Under the pieces are notes generated by a model. The model saw nothing but the letters and a program-made list of their open reading frames with translations, was not told the DNA's origin and ran no database searches. DNA of 48,351 nt from a virus, in the IMG/VR virus record IMGVR_UViG_3300028920_000099, positions 1 through 48,351 of that record; one strand, given 5' to 3'. The position numbers were made by a program, and so were the translations under genes. Below are positions 9,967 through 18,589 of the stretch, one piece after another (position 1 is the stretch's first letter; each line of letters starts with the position of its first letter).

Positions 9967-10184
9967 TTTGTTGCCTCCAAAAATTTATATAACAATAAAA
10001 CCTTTTCCATTTGGGCTTCTGCCTCAATATTAGCTTGTTTATCATTTACTGTAACCCAAGAAGTTAGATTAGCTTCAAGGAAAGTAAATAATAGAACAAT
10101 AACTAACCAGTCTTTGACGGTCATTCGTACTTTAGAATCCGTAAAAATGTATTTAATGTCTTCTAAAATATCCTTAATATCCAT
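9963..10184 (-). CDS. Small single-span membrane protein (holin candidate), 73 aa
   Basis: A charged N terminus (about 24 aa) is followed by one hydrophobic segment, DWLVIVLLFTFLEA, then a soluble helical tail. The single-span layout and length would suit a phage holin or spanin-like partner, but no family signature is visible and the endolysin gene lies 4 kb upstream. The gene starts inside the 3' end of the tail tubular B gene and overlaps the next 34-aa gene, so the three are probably coupled. Confidence 0.6.
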   Translation of the reverse strand: MDIKDILEDIKYIFTDSKVRMTVKDWLVIVLLFTFLEANLTSWVTVNDKQANIEAEAQMEKVLLLYKFLEATK

Positions 10185-13100
10185 AAAGTGACCTTCTACC
10201 TTTCATCCGAGTTAAAACTTGATAACCAACTAATTGGAACCTATCTAAAGAAAAATTATAATTAATTGTTTGGAAAGAATAACCTACACCAACAACAGGA
10301 ACTACAATTCTTACTATGTCTGATTCTTGGTTCCTAAACGCATCAGACAATACATCAAAAGATGATAAGTCCCAATTTAGCTCTTCAGAACCGTAAATCT
10401 CGGATTCGTAAACCCCAGTGCGTCTATCATTATAGATAATACCGAAATTAACACTAACGGGAACAACATACTTATCAATAACAAACGGGTCAGAATTACT
10501 ATCATTTGTTTCTAGATAGCCCTTGTTTGAGTAATACCCTACATAATGAGACACTCTTTTCAGGTTAGAAACTGCCCTTCTAAAAAAAGAAGGTGTTACA
10601 TGGTAACATAGTATCGTTTGTCCTACTAGATATTCTGCAGTTGAGTCGCCTGTACTGTTTAGAGTTACTCGAACAAAATCTCCAGACTCATCAATTGTAT
10701 AATCTGTTACAGGAAGTTCGTAATTATCCCTAATAATATGTATTGGATAAGTACCAGAGTCGTTAACTAGTGTTACTTCAAGTAAATGCCCATCAGTATA
10801 GGGAAAGTTAATGTACCTAATACTGTTAGAGTTCGTTATTAATGTATAATCTTCTAAAAGTTGTTTATTTGTCCACTCAATACCATCATAGTATCTAACT
10901 CGTATATTGTTAGAAAGGTCATTTATTGGTATTAACCTAAACCCATGATTAGAACTAGGGATGTTTCTTGGAGATAAATTTAGGATAGTTTGGCTAGAAT
11001 TAATTGTGTACTCTACCTTAGTATGGAAAGTTTTTGTTACGGAACCAGCTTCTAAATTAGTTGAGGTTTCTTTGTATGTTAAATCTGTGAAAACACCGTC
11101 AAGGTTGAACTCACAGAATAAGACTTGTGATGATTCTCCAGGTTCCTCATCAAATTGTGTATCATCTCGTAAAACAACTGCAGCAAAACTCCTAAAAGTA
11201 TCAGTACACCCAAATATTGTAGGTAAATAACCACTAGATAAACTGTATTCCGACCATGAGCCGCGTTTATTGAAATACACTAAACAACGATTAGGGATAA
11301 AATTATCATCATCACTAGATAAACCAATCCATACCTCATCATCTAATTGATTATAGAATATCCATGATTCTTCTGGGTTATTAGAATTTTCAATAAAGAA
11401 ATCCTCAACTTTTAACCCTATGTTTGTTGTCATATAGTCACTTCCATTATTGGCTATTTCTATTTGATATAATCCACTGTTACTAATAAACACAATGTAA
11501 CTATCAGTTCTAGCTACACCATGAGTTGACTGACAACCTACACTAGACACAGTATTTTGGAATAAGCTTGTTGGTGTAATAGCTAGTGCGTCTCCACCAT
11601 GTATCCTACGAGTTGACTTTTTTGTCAAAACAAACATAGAATCAAACCAGGAAGCTACGTTAGTCACTTTGTCATCAGTATAACCATCAAGTATTACTTC
11701 TATTGGATTAGTAGAAATAGTTGTATCTTCATAATCTACCTGAAAATTCTGGTAATAGAACCTAGAACCATTATCCTTACTATTACTTAGTAACAAGGTT
11801 AAAGGTGCTGATAAAAACCCAGACAAAACTAATCTATCCTGATATAAACCAACAACTGTAGGAAATACACCAGATAAGTAATTAGCGTACAATGAAGCTC
11901 CATACCAAGGGCGGTAACTTCCTAGTACGATAGGACTATAATATGTTGATGATGCGTTACTCCCAACATAACTAGGATTAGGTTCACTATTACTTATCTC
12001 AACAAATTGCTCAGATATTCCATAAGGATAACCACCATTAAACCGAATTGCTTTTACTTGGTTTGTTGGTGTTTCTTGTATGTTTAGCGACTCATCTAGT
12101 AAAAAGTAATACTTATCATCCGACGTATTTTCTAGTATTGTAGTTGAAAAATTAGCTTCTAGATTAAATCCTGTATTGTCAACAACTTCTATATGTTCAG
12201 CGTTACTACCTGTACCACCATTAAAAGGTAAATAAATTTCTCTCACCATGTGTACTGGAGTTGGTGCGGAAGTACCACTACCAACAATACCACCAAAAGT
12301 TAAGTAAGCCGTACCAGGTGTGATACTATCTGTACCGGAAGTGAACACTCTGTTAGAAAATGCGTATTGTAAGTTAGTAGTTGGGGTAATATCGAAAGTA
12401 AACTCAGTACCAGCAGCAGTATTTACGGTATATACTTTCATCATTTTCCTACCGTAGTCAAGCACATCCCTAAATATTTGGGAGTCTGCCTCTAATCCTC
12501 TTCGTAACTCTGTATTAATCTCAACGTTAGCATCAGCAGTAACAGAAGTATTAAATCTAAAGTTAGTTCCATATAATTGGTCATTATTTCTTTTTATAGA
12601 CTCTGCCCACCAATGCCAGTTAATACAAACTAATTCAATAACTTGACCTGATGGTATTACTGTGTCAAAAGTAAATGTTGTATTACCCGCACTCTCTGAT
12701 AAAGATGTTACGTTTACTACTGTGTCTTCATAAATACCCCAAGAAAAGTCAGAGTTTACTATTTCGGTGTAATCACCAATAACTTGGATAGTGTCACTTC
12801 CGTTACCGGGCATTGCTAGTCTAAATATTTCTAAATCTATTGGTACACTATTTTTACTTACCATAATAAGTCTAGGTCTATCCTCTGAAGTCCATACAAA
12901 AGATGGTCGGTCAAATTCCGCACTAGATGCCCACACATTTTCAAAAGTATTGACTAGAGTGGCAGCTTTTTTACTTTCTTTACTTGGAAGTAGATAAACA
13001 GAAATTGATGTACCTAGTTTAGCTATTAGTAATACTAAACCAGAGTCTAACGTATAGGTAGTGCATATTGTACCTATTGGTTGAGTTGTTTCATTAGCTC

Positions 13101-13317
13101 TAATAAAACTTCCTCCCCTTTTACTTAAAACCCCTGCAAGACTAACCCTAATATTCCTCATATCGGGTGAATCAGCGTAAGGTAAGTTATTTGGTGGGGC
13201 TGTCTTATTAATACCACCATAGTTATCAACAAAAAAGGTAGTATCAGTGTCTAGTCCTGACTTATTTACTGAACCTTCTTGGTTCTCTGAGAACATTCTA
13301 CTATCTTGTTTTACCAT
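10174..13317 (-). CDS. Tail tubular protein B, T7 gp12-like (1047 aa)
   Basis: A large beta-rich protein that starts inside the end of the gp11 homologue (AGGAG six bases before ATG). The early NLPYADSPDMRNIRV segment is typical of tail tubular B proteins, which begin with a conserved 'partner of the tube' motif, followed by long strands rich in Ser, Thr, Asn and aromatic residues. Position directly after tail tubular A and size (T7 gp12 is about 794 aa) support the call; this version is longer by roughly 250 residues. It should form the nozzle of the short tail. Confidence 0.88.
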   Translation of the reverse strand: MVKQDSRMFSENQEGSVNKSGLDTDTTFFVDNYGGINKTAPPNNLPYADSPDMRNIRVSLAGVLSKRGGSFIRANETTQPIGTICTTYTLDSGLVLLIAKLGTSISVYLLPSKESKKAATLVNTFENVWASSAEFDRPSFVWTSEDRPRLIMVSKNSVPIDLEIFRLAMPGNGSDTIQVIGDYTEIVNSDFSWGIYEDTVVNVTSLSESAGNTTFTFDTVIPSGQVIELVCINWHWWAESIKRNNDQLYGTNFRFNTSVTADANVEINTELRRGLEADSQIFRDVLDYGRKMMKVYTVNTAAGTEFTFDITPTTNLQYAFSNRVFTSGTDSITPGTAYLTFGGIVGSGTSAPTPVHMVREIYLPFNGGTGSNAEHIEVVDNTGFNLEANFSTTILENTSDDKYYFLLDESLNIQETPTNQVKAIRFNGGYPYGISEQFVEISNSEPNPSYVGSNASSTYYSPIVLGSYRPWYGASLYANYLSGVFPTVVGLYQDRLVLSGFLSAPLTLLLSNSKDNGSRFYYQNFQVDYEDTTISTNPIEVILDGYTDDKVTNVASWFDSMFVLTKKSTRRIHGGDALAITPTSLFQNTVSSVGCQSTHGVARTDSYIVFISNSGLYQIEIANNGSDYMTTNIGLKVEDFFIENSNNPEESWIFYNQLDDEVWIGLSSDDDNFIPNRCLVYFNKRGSWSEYSLSSGYLPTIFGCTDTFRSFAAVVLRDDTQFDEEPGESSQVLFCEFNLDGVFTDLTYKETSTNLEAGSVTKTFHTKVEYTINSSQTILNLSPRNIPSSNHGFRLIPINDLSNNIRVRYYDGIEWTNKQLLEDYTLITNSNSIRYINFPYTDGHLLEVTLVNDSGTYPIHIIRDNYELPVTDYTIDESGDFVRVTLNSTGDSTAEYLVGQTILCYHVTPSFFRRAVSNLKRVSHYVGYYSNKGYLETNDSNSDPFVIDKYVVPVSVNFGIIYNDRRTGVYESEIYGSEELNWDLSSFDVLSDAFRNQESDIVRIVVPVVGVGYSFQTINYNFSLDRFQLVGYQVLTRMKGRRSLYGY

Positions 13318-14027
13318 CTTGTTCTCCTGTTATTACGTCTAAACATTCTATAACCTTTAACACTTTGCCCGTTATCTGTTTTTCTGTGTTGTTTAGCTAA
13401 ATTCTCATAAGTAACTAAAAATACTTGAGATTGGTCAAAATCTCCTAAATGTTGTGAACTAAGTAACTCACACGCTTTATACTTTATTAGATTAAGAAAT
13501 AAATCTGAACAATTAAAAACAGAAGAGTCACTTACTGGTAGGTCTAGTAGTTCGTAATACTCAAAAAAGCATTTAGAACGAGCCAATAAATTATTTGGGT
13601 AAGGATTTACTTTGACTACATTTCTACTTTGTATTGCCCAATACCTAGGAGTATTACCATTATCCGTGAACGGTATTAATACTTGTTGTTCATACTCTTC
13701 TAAGTCAACATAACTTAATTGTATTCTTCTATAATCATAAGAAGTATTTGGGTTTCCGTCTGGACTAAGATACCAATAAACATTCCTAATTCTAGTAATA
13801 TTTTGGGGTAAAGAAGCTTCATCTGTTGCCCAAGAAGAAGCATTAGTTAATCTTCTAAACTCACTCCAAGTATTACCGTTACAAACAGAGTAAATAGCAT
13901 CTTGTATTGCTCGTGTTGCTAGTTTAGCTACTGGATTACTTGCACTAGACCTAGTTTCACGCTCTCCGACAGAAAGTAATACTTCATTAACTAAGTCTAA
14001 CCTAGTTCTTTCACTTGTTATAGTCAT
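13311..14027 (-). CDS. Tail tubular protein A, T7 gp11-like (238 aa)
   Basis: The N terminus RLDLVNEVLLSVGE and the following AIQDAIYSVCNGNTWSEFRR pattern are characteristic of phage tail tubular protein A, which forms the ring between portal and nozzle. Length is near that of T7 gp11 (196 aa). The ATG directly follows the U-run of a predicted terminator, so no good ribosome binding site is left on the transcript other than GGGGTAG in the stem. Expression may therefore be reduced relative to the capsid. The end overlaps the tail tubular B start. Confidence 0.88.
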   Translation of the reverse strand: MTITSERTRLDLVNEVLLSVGERETRSSASNPVAKLATRAIQDAIYSVCNGNTWSEFRRLTNASSWATDEASLPQNITRIRNVYWYLSPDGNPNTSYDYRRIQLSYVDLEEYEQQVLIPFTDNGNTPRYWAIQSRNVVKVNPYPNNLLARSKCFFEYYELLDLPVSDSSVFNCSDLFLNLIKYKACELLSSQHLGDFDQSQVFLVTYENLAKQHRKTDNGQSVKGYRMFRRNNRRTRW

Positions 14028-14063
14028 AAAAAACTACCCCATGTGTTTTACAACATAAGGTAG
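14028..14063 (-). terminator. Rho-independent terminator just upstream of the gp11 homologue
   Basis: On the minus strand an 11-bp stem (two G-U pairs; 14063-14053 with 14044-14034) with an 8-base loop is followed by six U (14033-14028), directly abutting the gp11 ATG. It should lower transcription of the tail genes relative to capsid. Confidence 0.75.
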
Positions 14064-14109
14064 CACCTACAATCACTAACCAAGTACCCAATTTAATGGG
14101 TTATAAACT
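14064..14109 (-). other. Short spacer with a weak hairpin
   Basis: Between the endolysin stop and the terminator. It holds a 5-bp ACCCA/TGGGT hairpin; nothing else is seen. Confidence 0.3.
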
Positions 14110-14520
14110 TTACCAGCGTCGTCGTGAGCCTAGGTCAAGGTGAACAAAAGTTGAGTAACTACCGAAACCTCCCTCCCAATCTTGTAATAGACGCTGTACC
14201 TCTCGAATATTCATTCCCGAAACATAAAAATCAACTGCATGACCCTCTAAATGTTTACTGTTACTTACTCCCCCAGCTTTCTGGTTAGAAACGGGGTCTC
14301 TAAACCAACTAGTAACAATTACTGGATTACAATTAAACTCATTGTCTCTAAGTTTTTGTAACTTTTGAGCAACTCGTATGATATTTTGAGTAACCCTCCA
14401 GCTAGTTGGTATTCGAGTTAATCCCTTTGTTGCTTCTCCCCAAGTAAAGTTCTCTGTCCCGTCAATAAGTTGGTTTGTTGATACGGGGTCGGTTTTACCA
14501 GGGATTTTTTTAGTTGTCAA
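14110..14520 (-). CDS. Endolysin, peptidase M15 family (136 aa)
   Basis: A small Zn-dependent peptidase of the M15 (D-Ala-D-Ala carboxypeptidase / L-Ala-D-Glu endopeptidase, phage T5 endolysin-like) type. Ligand motifs are visible: SKHLEGHAVDF (His and Asp) and FVHLDLG (His-x-Asp), with SWFRDP upstream and a C-terminal RRRW. No signal peptide or membrane anchor, so it needs a holin or another route through the membrane. It follows capsid in the late operon after a 38-aa ORF and precedes the terminator. Length fits the single-domain members of the family. Confidence 0.85.
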   Translation of the reverse strand: MTTKKIPGKTDPVSTNQLIDGTENFTWGEATKGLTRIPTSWRVTQNIIRVAQKLQKLRDNEFNCNPVIVTSWFRDPVSNQKAGGVSNSKHLEGHAVDFYVSGMNIREVQRLLQDWEGGFGSYSTFVHLDLGSRRRW

Positions 14521-14532
14521 TACAACCTCCTA

Positions 14533-14649
14533 TTAAATTAAACTAAGGACAATAGTCCAGATTCGATTACCGATAAGTGCTTTTTCTGTCTCACTACCAT
14601 TCTCTTCAATAATTTTGAGTTGTTCGATTAAATTTTTTAGACTTTCCAT
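14533..14649 (-). CDS. Hypothetical small protein, 38 aa
   Basis: ATG at 14649 has AAGG eight bases upstream (AAGGTAAAACAATG). The protein has a charged helical N-terminal half and a hydrophobic C terminus (IWTIVLSLI). It lies 12 bases before the endolysin start on the late transcript, so a lysis-related function such as a tiny holin or lysis regulator is possible, but nothing is recognised. Confidence 0.5.
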   Translation of the reverse strand: MESLKNLIEQLKIIEENGSETEKALIGNRIWTIVLSLI

Positions 14650-14667
14650 TGTTTTACCTTGGTTGTT

Positions 14668-14688
14668 AGGTGAGTTTTTCTCTCACCT
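14668..14688. other. Perfect 7-bp hairpin between capsid and the small ORF
   Basis: AGGTGAG/CTCACCT around a 7-base loop. On the plus strand it is followed by TTTTATT (antisense terminator-like). On the transcribed minus strand no U-run follows, so a processing or stability element is as likely. Confidence 0.4.
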
Positions 14689-14691
14689 TTT

Positions 14692-14767
14692 ATTAGCAGT
14701 ATTACTCCGTAGTGTTTATTTTCAACACACTGCCCGAAATTAGCAGTATTACTCACTGGTGTTTATT
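14692..14767. repeat. 29-bp direct repeat, 47-bp period, covering the capsid stop codon
   Basis: 14692-14720 and 14739-14767 are 26/29 identical. The second copy spans the last capsid codons and TAA; the first lies just after the gene in transcription order, like a duplicated 3' end. Confidence 0.6.
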
Positions 14768-15753
14768 AAAACCGCATGGTCAGGACGGTAAACCATACAA
14801 TCATAAATCTGGGTTTGTACAATATGCCACTCCTGGAAATCTGTACTCCAATCAGCGTCAACTGAAGGTGATTTAACCATTGCCAATTTACCCCAATCAG
14901 GATGAACCAACATAGCCGTGTCATAACCTGCCGTTAGAGAACTAGGTGCTACTGTAGTTCCATCTCGTAAAGTAGGGTTTTGGGTTGGGTAATACAGAGA
15001 ACCAGACATACCAGGGGTAGGACTAGCAACCGCCTGTGACTTATCTCCATTATAGTACCCAGTTGGATTATTAGTTGTAATACTATTAGTAACATAAACG
15101 GGAACCCCGTATAGTTTACCTACCATACCCGAACTAGACATTGAGGAAATATTATAATCACTGTTAATGATAACATCCTGGACTAATAATGACTTATGTT
15201 GTTTAACACTAATAAGTAACTTAAGAGACTCTCGTGGTACGTTATCTAATTCTAGTCGCTCACAAGCTGCTAAAAAGTCTGTGTAATCAAAAGGAGAACC
15301 ACTGGTTATAACGTTACTACCAGAGTTATACCCATTAATTGTTGCACGCTCAGCAAGTAAACTGTACTCAATATCTCGTGATAATGCCCAAGCTGAACGT
15401 TCGGTATAAATACTTCTTAGGTCATTTTGAGACTGAATTTCGGTTAAGTTGTCAATAGCGAACGAGACTTCTTTATACCGATTTACTACCATTGTCCATC
15501 TTCTCTCTGAGAAAGACTGGTACTGAACCGGAATACCGGAAACCTTATTGTTAACCGCCATATCACTGACGTACGGAATGTAAATAGTATCCCCTTTACG
15601 TCCCTTAAAGTCAACCATAGAGACACAAGGTCTCATAACTAACTTTTCATCCCGTCTTCGGATTAAATCTGTACTCCATATCTCTGGGATAAATACTGCG
15701 GACTTATTGTTATTAAAAGGTGAACCTTGATATAAGGTATCATAGTAAGGCAT
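14749..15753 (-). CDS. Major capsid protein, HK97-fold (334 aa)
   Basis: Sequence features fit phage major capsid proteins: the early FIPEIWSTDLIRRRDEKLV segment, a GDTIYIPYVSD strand motif, a long helical stretch (ERSAWALSRDIEYSLLAERA) and the late VKSPSVDADWSTDFQEWHIV region. Similar N termini occur in capsids of cyanophage podoviruses. Length equals the T7 gp10A range (345 aa). Scaffold lies just upstream and portal before that, as in T7. A 15-base spacer separates it from scaffold. Confidence 0.88.
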   Translation of the reverse strand: MPYYDTLYQGSPFNNNKSAVFIPEIWSTDLIRRRDEKLVMRPCVSMVDFKGRKGDTIYIPYVSDMAVNNKVSGIPVQYQSFSERRWTMVVNRYKEVSFAIDNLTEIQSQNDLRSIYTERSAWALSRDIEYSLLAERATINGYNSGSNVITSGSPFDYTDFLAACERLELDNVPRESLKLLISVKQHKSLLVQDVIINSDYNISSMSSSGMVGKLYGVPVYVTNSITTNNPTGYYNGDKSQAVASPTPGMSGSLYYPTQNPTLRDGTTVAPSSLTAGYDTAMLVHPDWGKLAMVKSPSVDADWSTDFQEWHIVQTQIYDCMVYRPDHAVLINTSE

Positions 15754-15767
15754 TTTGTTCTAAACTC

Positions 15768-16559
15768 CTATACGTCGTAAATAAATGTACCATTTTGTTT
15801 TGCTCGTAGTATGTCACCATACCGTCTATCCATTTCCTCACCACTCCAACTCCGAAATTCAGACATCTTAATTACTGGAGAATCACTTTGTCTGTAGGAC
15901 ACTTGTCGTCTATTGGGTAAGTAAGTTGGAACATCATCTCTTTGTTGGGTATATGTACCCTGAGACTGTTCCTGTTTAATTTTTGCTGCTAAAAGCCGCG
16001 CCCCGTCGGGATTATCTAACGCTTGTGCCTGTTGAGGGTTTACTTTGCGTATTTGGTCAAAACGTTCCAATATTTGGGGCATCAAACTATCGAACTCATT
16101 ACCGAATTCCTGTTTAAGAGTATTAAGCTGCTGTTGTGCTACTGCTTCTTGCCTCCATTGGTCAACACCTTTGGTTACTTCTGCAGTTTCTTTAATTAAC
16201 CCATATACTTCCTTAATATCTAAACCAACATATTTTTTAAAGTCTTCAACAAACTTTGACGCTTCTGGATTAGAAAATTGTTGTTTATACCAATCTTCAG
16301 GGTCAGAAAACTTCTCTTCTTGTTTTTCTTCTTGAGGAGGGGTTTCTACTCCTAGTTCATCTGGGTTAATACCTAGTTTAGTTGATAATTCCTCAATATT
16401 AGGGTCAACAACTTCCTGTTGTGGAGGCTGTTCATGTTGACGAGCTATTACGTCCGATTGACTAGGTATATAACCACTGGTTGGAGTCTCACTTGATGGG
16501 GAACCAGGTACAGGCTGGTTAACTGGTTGTTGTTGTTCCGGTTGTTGTTGTTCAGGCAT
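15768..16559 (-). CDS. Scaffolding protein (263 aa)
   Basis: An acidic, Gln/Pro/Glu-rich, mostly disordered or helical protein that begins with repeated EQQQP and ends with a basic segment (REQ...YGDILRAKQNG), the usual layout of tailed-phage scaffolds whose C-terminal helix binds the coat. Located between portal and capsid like T7 gene 9 (307 aa). It stops with TAG, showing TAG is an ordinary stop in this genome. Confidence 0.8.
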   Translation of the reverse strand: MPEQQQPEQQQPVNQPVPGSPSSETPTSGYIPSQSDVIARQHEQPPQQEVVDPNIEELSTKLGINPDELGVETPPQEEKQEEKFSDPEDWYKQQFSNPEASKFVEDFKKYVGLDIKEVYGLIKETAEVTKGVDQWRQEAVAQQQLNTLKQEFGNEFDSLMPQILERFDQIRKVNPQQAQALDNPDGARLLAAKIKQEQSQGTYTQQRDDVPTYLPNRRQVSYRQSDSPVIKMSEFRSWSGEEMDRRYGDILRAKQNGTFIYDV

Positions 16560-16564
16560 AGTTA

Positions 16565-18589
16565 TTATTGGCTAATGTTTTCTTGAATAAGTTTAGCAGC
16601 TAATTCCGGGTTATTTGATAGGTCATCTGTGAACTGTTGGTTGTCTGCTGTTAATCCAGGTACTTGCTCTGGTTGTGCTTCTGGGGGTAACTGTGCTTCT
16701 GGAGGTACTTGACCTTGTTGTGGAGTGGGAGGAGGTGGTAACATACCTAATTGCTCAAATGGTGATTGTCCCGTTGCAGCATCTACACCCATGCTTCCTT
16801 GTTCCTCTGGTAAGATGACAAAACGTGACCAATCATCCTTAATCAGTTTAGATGCTAAGTCTTTAGCTACTTCTTTCCAATTCATAAATTGGGCTAACTG
16901 AGGATTACCAGTCATAAAAGTGTAAAAGTCAATGTGTTCTCTTAGTTCTAATTCCTTATCTACTACATGGGCAGCACCAATAGGTATTATATCAATTTCC
17001 ATGCTCATATCTTCAGGACTAACTTCAAAAAACTCGTAAGAGTCTGATACAGTTTCTTTTTGTGGTTTTTGTATTCTTACTACTTCATTATCTGTAGTAA
17101 ACTGTTTTAGGTACTCATACGCCTTAACTAAGAATTCTGACAAAGCAGTATCCTCTAAATGTTTATGGTAACGACTTAACCTATTACCCCCAGCGTCCTG
17201 TCTTGCTCTTACTTCTGCTGCTGTTACCCTTTCTGCATCACGACCAGTATTAACACCAACATAATCTCCAATACCACTAACCTTATTTATTCTGTCTTCT
17301 AGTAATCCCTCATCTTGGATAGTATTTTGTAAGTCACTAACATTCATCTGAATAGGTACTATTGATGATTCAGGGTCTTCTACAACAAATACTCTTCCTG
17401 GTTGAGAATACACATCCTCTGGATTAAGTGAACCGTCACTTGTCATCATCCACATAGGGTTAACTGTTATTTCGTCAACATCTAACCTATGATTCTGGTT
17501 AATATATAACTGATGTAGTTGTCCTAAGATTGGTTGAAGTAATCCTGTTCCATAAGGAGTACCGTGACCGTTAGATAATGTTCCAATAATGAACGGCTTA
17601 CCTCCCCAATAAGGATTAGGCTCAAATACTAATAGGTCATTCTGAGTACATATTGCGTGAACGTCTAAATACTCACAATCTCCGATAACTAAATGTCCCC
17701 AAAACTCTAACACTTCAACTTCTACATTCTCATTGTACTCAGTTAACCCATTTTGCCAATCTAACGAGTCTAACTTATTACCTGATGTAGAATTATTTGT
17801 TCCTTTATATGTTGTTAACTGATAAGCTTTTTGTAAGTCACCTAACGGAAATACTCCTGATTGTATTAATCTTACTAATTCACCCTTAGTTTTTATGAGT
17901 CTTCTAATAACGTCACCTTTACGGGATTCCCTAGATGTTGGGTCAATATAGAAGTTAAACATATCCACTATTTCAAAGTCAAAACCATTACGCTCGACCA
18001 TTGTGTATGGTACAGCTTTTACTTTTCCCGTGGCTTTATCTACTTGATTTTTGAAGGAGTCTTTAGTTCTATAATCCCATGGTAGTGCCAAAACAGAAGT
18101 ACCTACAACACATAGTTGTCGAATAAATCTATCCCAGTAATCCTTAAAGTTAGACTCGTCAAGTTTTTGTCGTATAAAATTGTTCATAACTTTAAGGTCT
18201 GTTCCCCAGTCGTCACTATCAATTGGACGTTTAGGGTATAAATCAAACCAGTTACGAGTAGGGAAAAATGCGTCTTGTAGGTAAGCGTTTACTGTCTCAA
18301 CTACTTCATATCCTTTAGATGTTGGTACTTTATGTCTGTAGTCATTTTCTACATTACCCACAGTTAATACTGTGTTTCTCTCAATAAGCTGGTTAGACCT
18401 CCAATTAGAAAAATAATGAGACCAGCACTCTTCCCAGTCTTCTTCCAAAACACGACGAGAACCTGACCAGGATTTAGTAAGGGCAAGGATTTGGTTAATA
18501 ACGTCCTGATGGTAATGACTATATTTTTTTGCGTCCCCTGACAGATAAGTCATTTGGAACTTTTTTTTGTCTATTTTGTCCTTTTTCAT
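16565..18589 (-). CDS. Portal (head-tail connector) protein (674 aa)
   Basis: Follows the large terminase with a TAATG overlap, as portal commonly does. Portal-like features include the N-terminal helical region with HYFSNWRSNQLIERN, YLQDAFFPTRNWFDLYPKR, a long beta/alpha middle with NPYWGGKPFIIGTLSNGHG, and the GRDAERVTAAEVRARQDAGGNRLSR helix typical of T7-type connectors. The C-terminal 60 residues are Pro/Gln-rich and probably flexible. Somewhat longer than T7 gp8 (536 aa). It forms the dodecameric DNA channel on which scaffold and terminase assemble. Confidence 0.88.
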   Translation of the reverse strand: MKKDKIDKKKFQMTYLSGDAKKYSHYHQDVINQILALTKSWSGSRRVLEEDWEECWSHYFSNWRSNQLIERNTVLTVGNVENDYRHKVPTSKGYEVVETVNAYLQDAFFPTRNWFDLYPKRPIDSDDWGTDLKVMNNFIRQKLDESNFKDYWDRFIRQLCVVGTSVLALPWDYRTKDSFKNQVDKATGKVKAVPYTMVERNGFDFEIVDMFNFYIDPTSRESRKGDVIRRLIKTKGELVRLIQSGVFPLGDLQKAYQLTTYKGTNNSTSGNKLDSLDWQNGLTEYNENVEVEVLEFWGHLVIGDCEYLDVHAICTQNDLLVFEPNPYWGGKPFIIGTLSNGHGTPYGTGLLQPILGQLHQLYINQNHRLDVDEITVNPMWMMTSDGSLNPEDVYSQPGRVFVVEDPESSIVPIQMNVSDLQNTIQDEGLLEDRINKVSGIGDYVGVNTGRDAERVTAAEVRARQDAGGNRLSRYHKHLEDTALSEFLVKAYEYLKQFTTDNEVVRIQKPQKETVSDSYEFFEVSPEDMSMEIDIIPIGAAHVVDKELELREHIDFYTFMTGNPQLAQFMNWKEVAKDLASKLIKDDWSRFVILPEEQGSMGVDAATGQSPFEQLGMLPPPPTPQQGQVPPEAQLPPEAQPEQVPGLTADNQQFTDDLSNNPELAAKLIQENISQ

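Noticed and set aside
14749-14767. T7-like frameshift giving a longer capsid form
   Set aside because: A +1 frame is open for about 39 codons past the stop, but no convincing slippery site was found.
1347-16561. Genome-wide recoding of TAG
   Set aside because: Other genes, such as scaffold at 15768 and primase-helicase at 36677, end normally with TAG and are followed by genes with their own sites.
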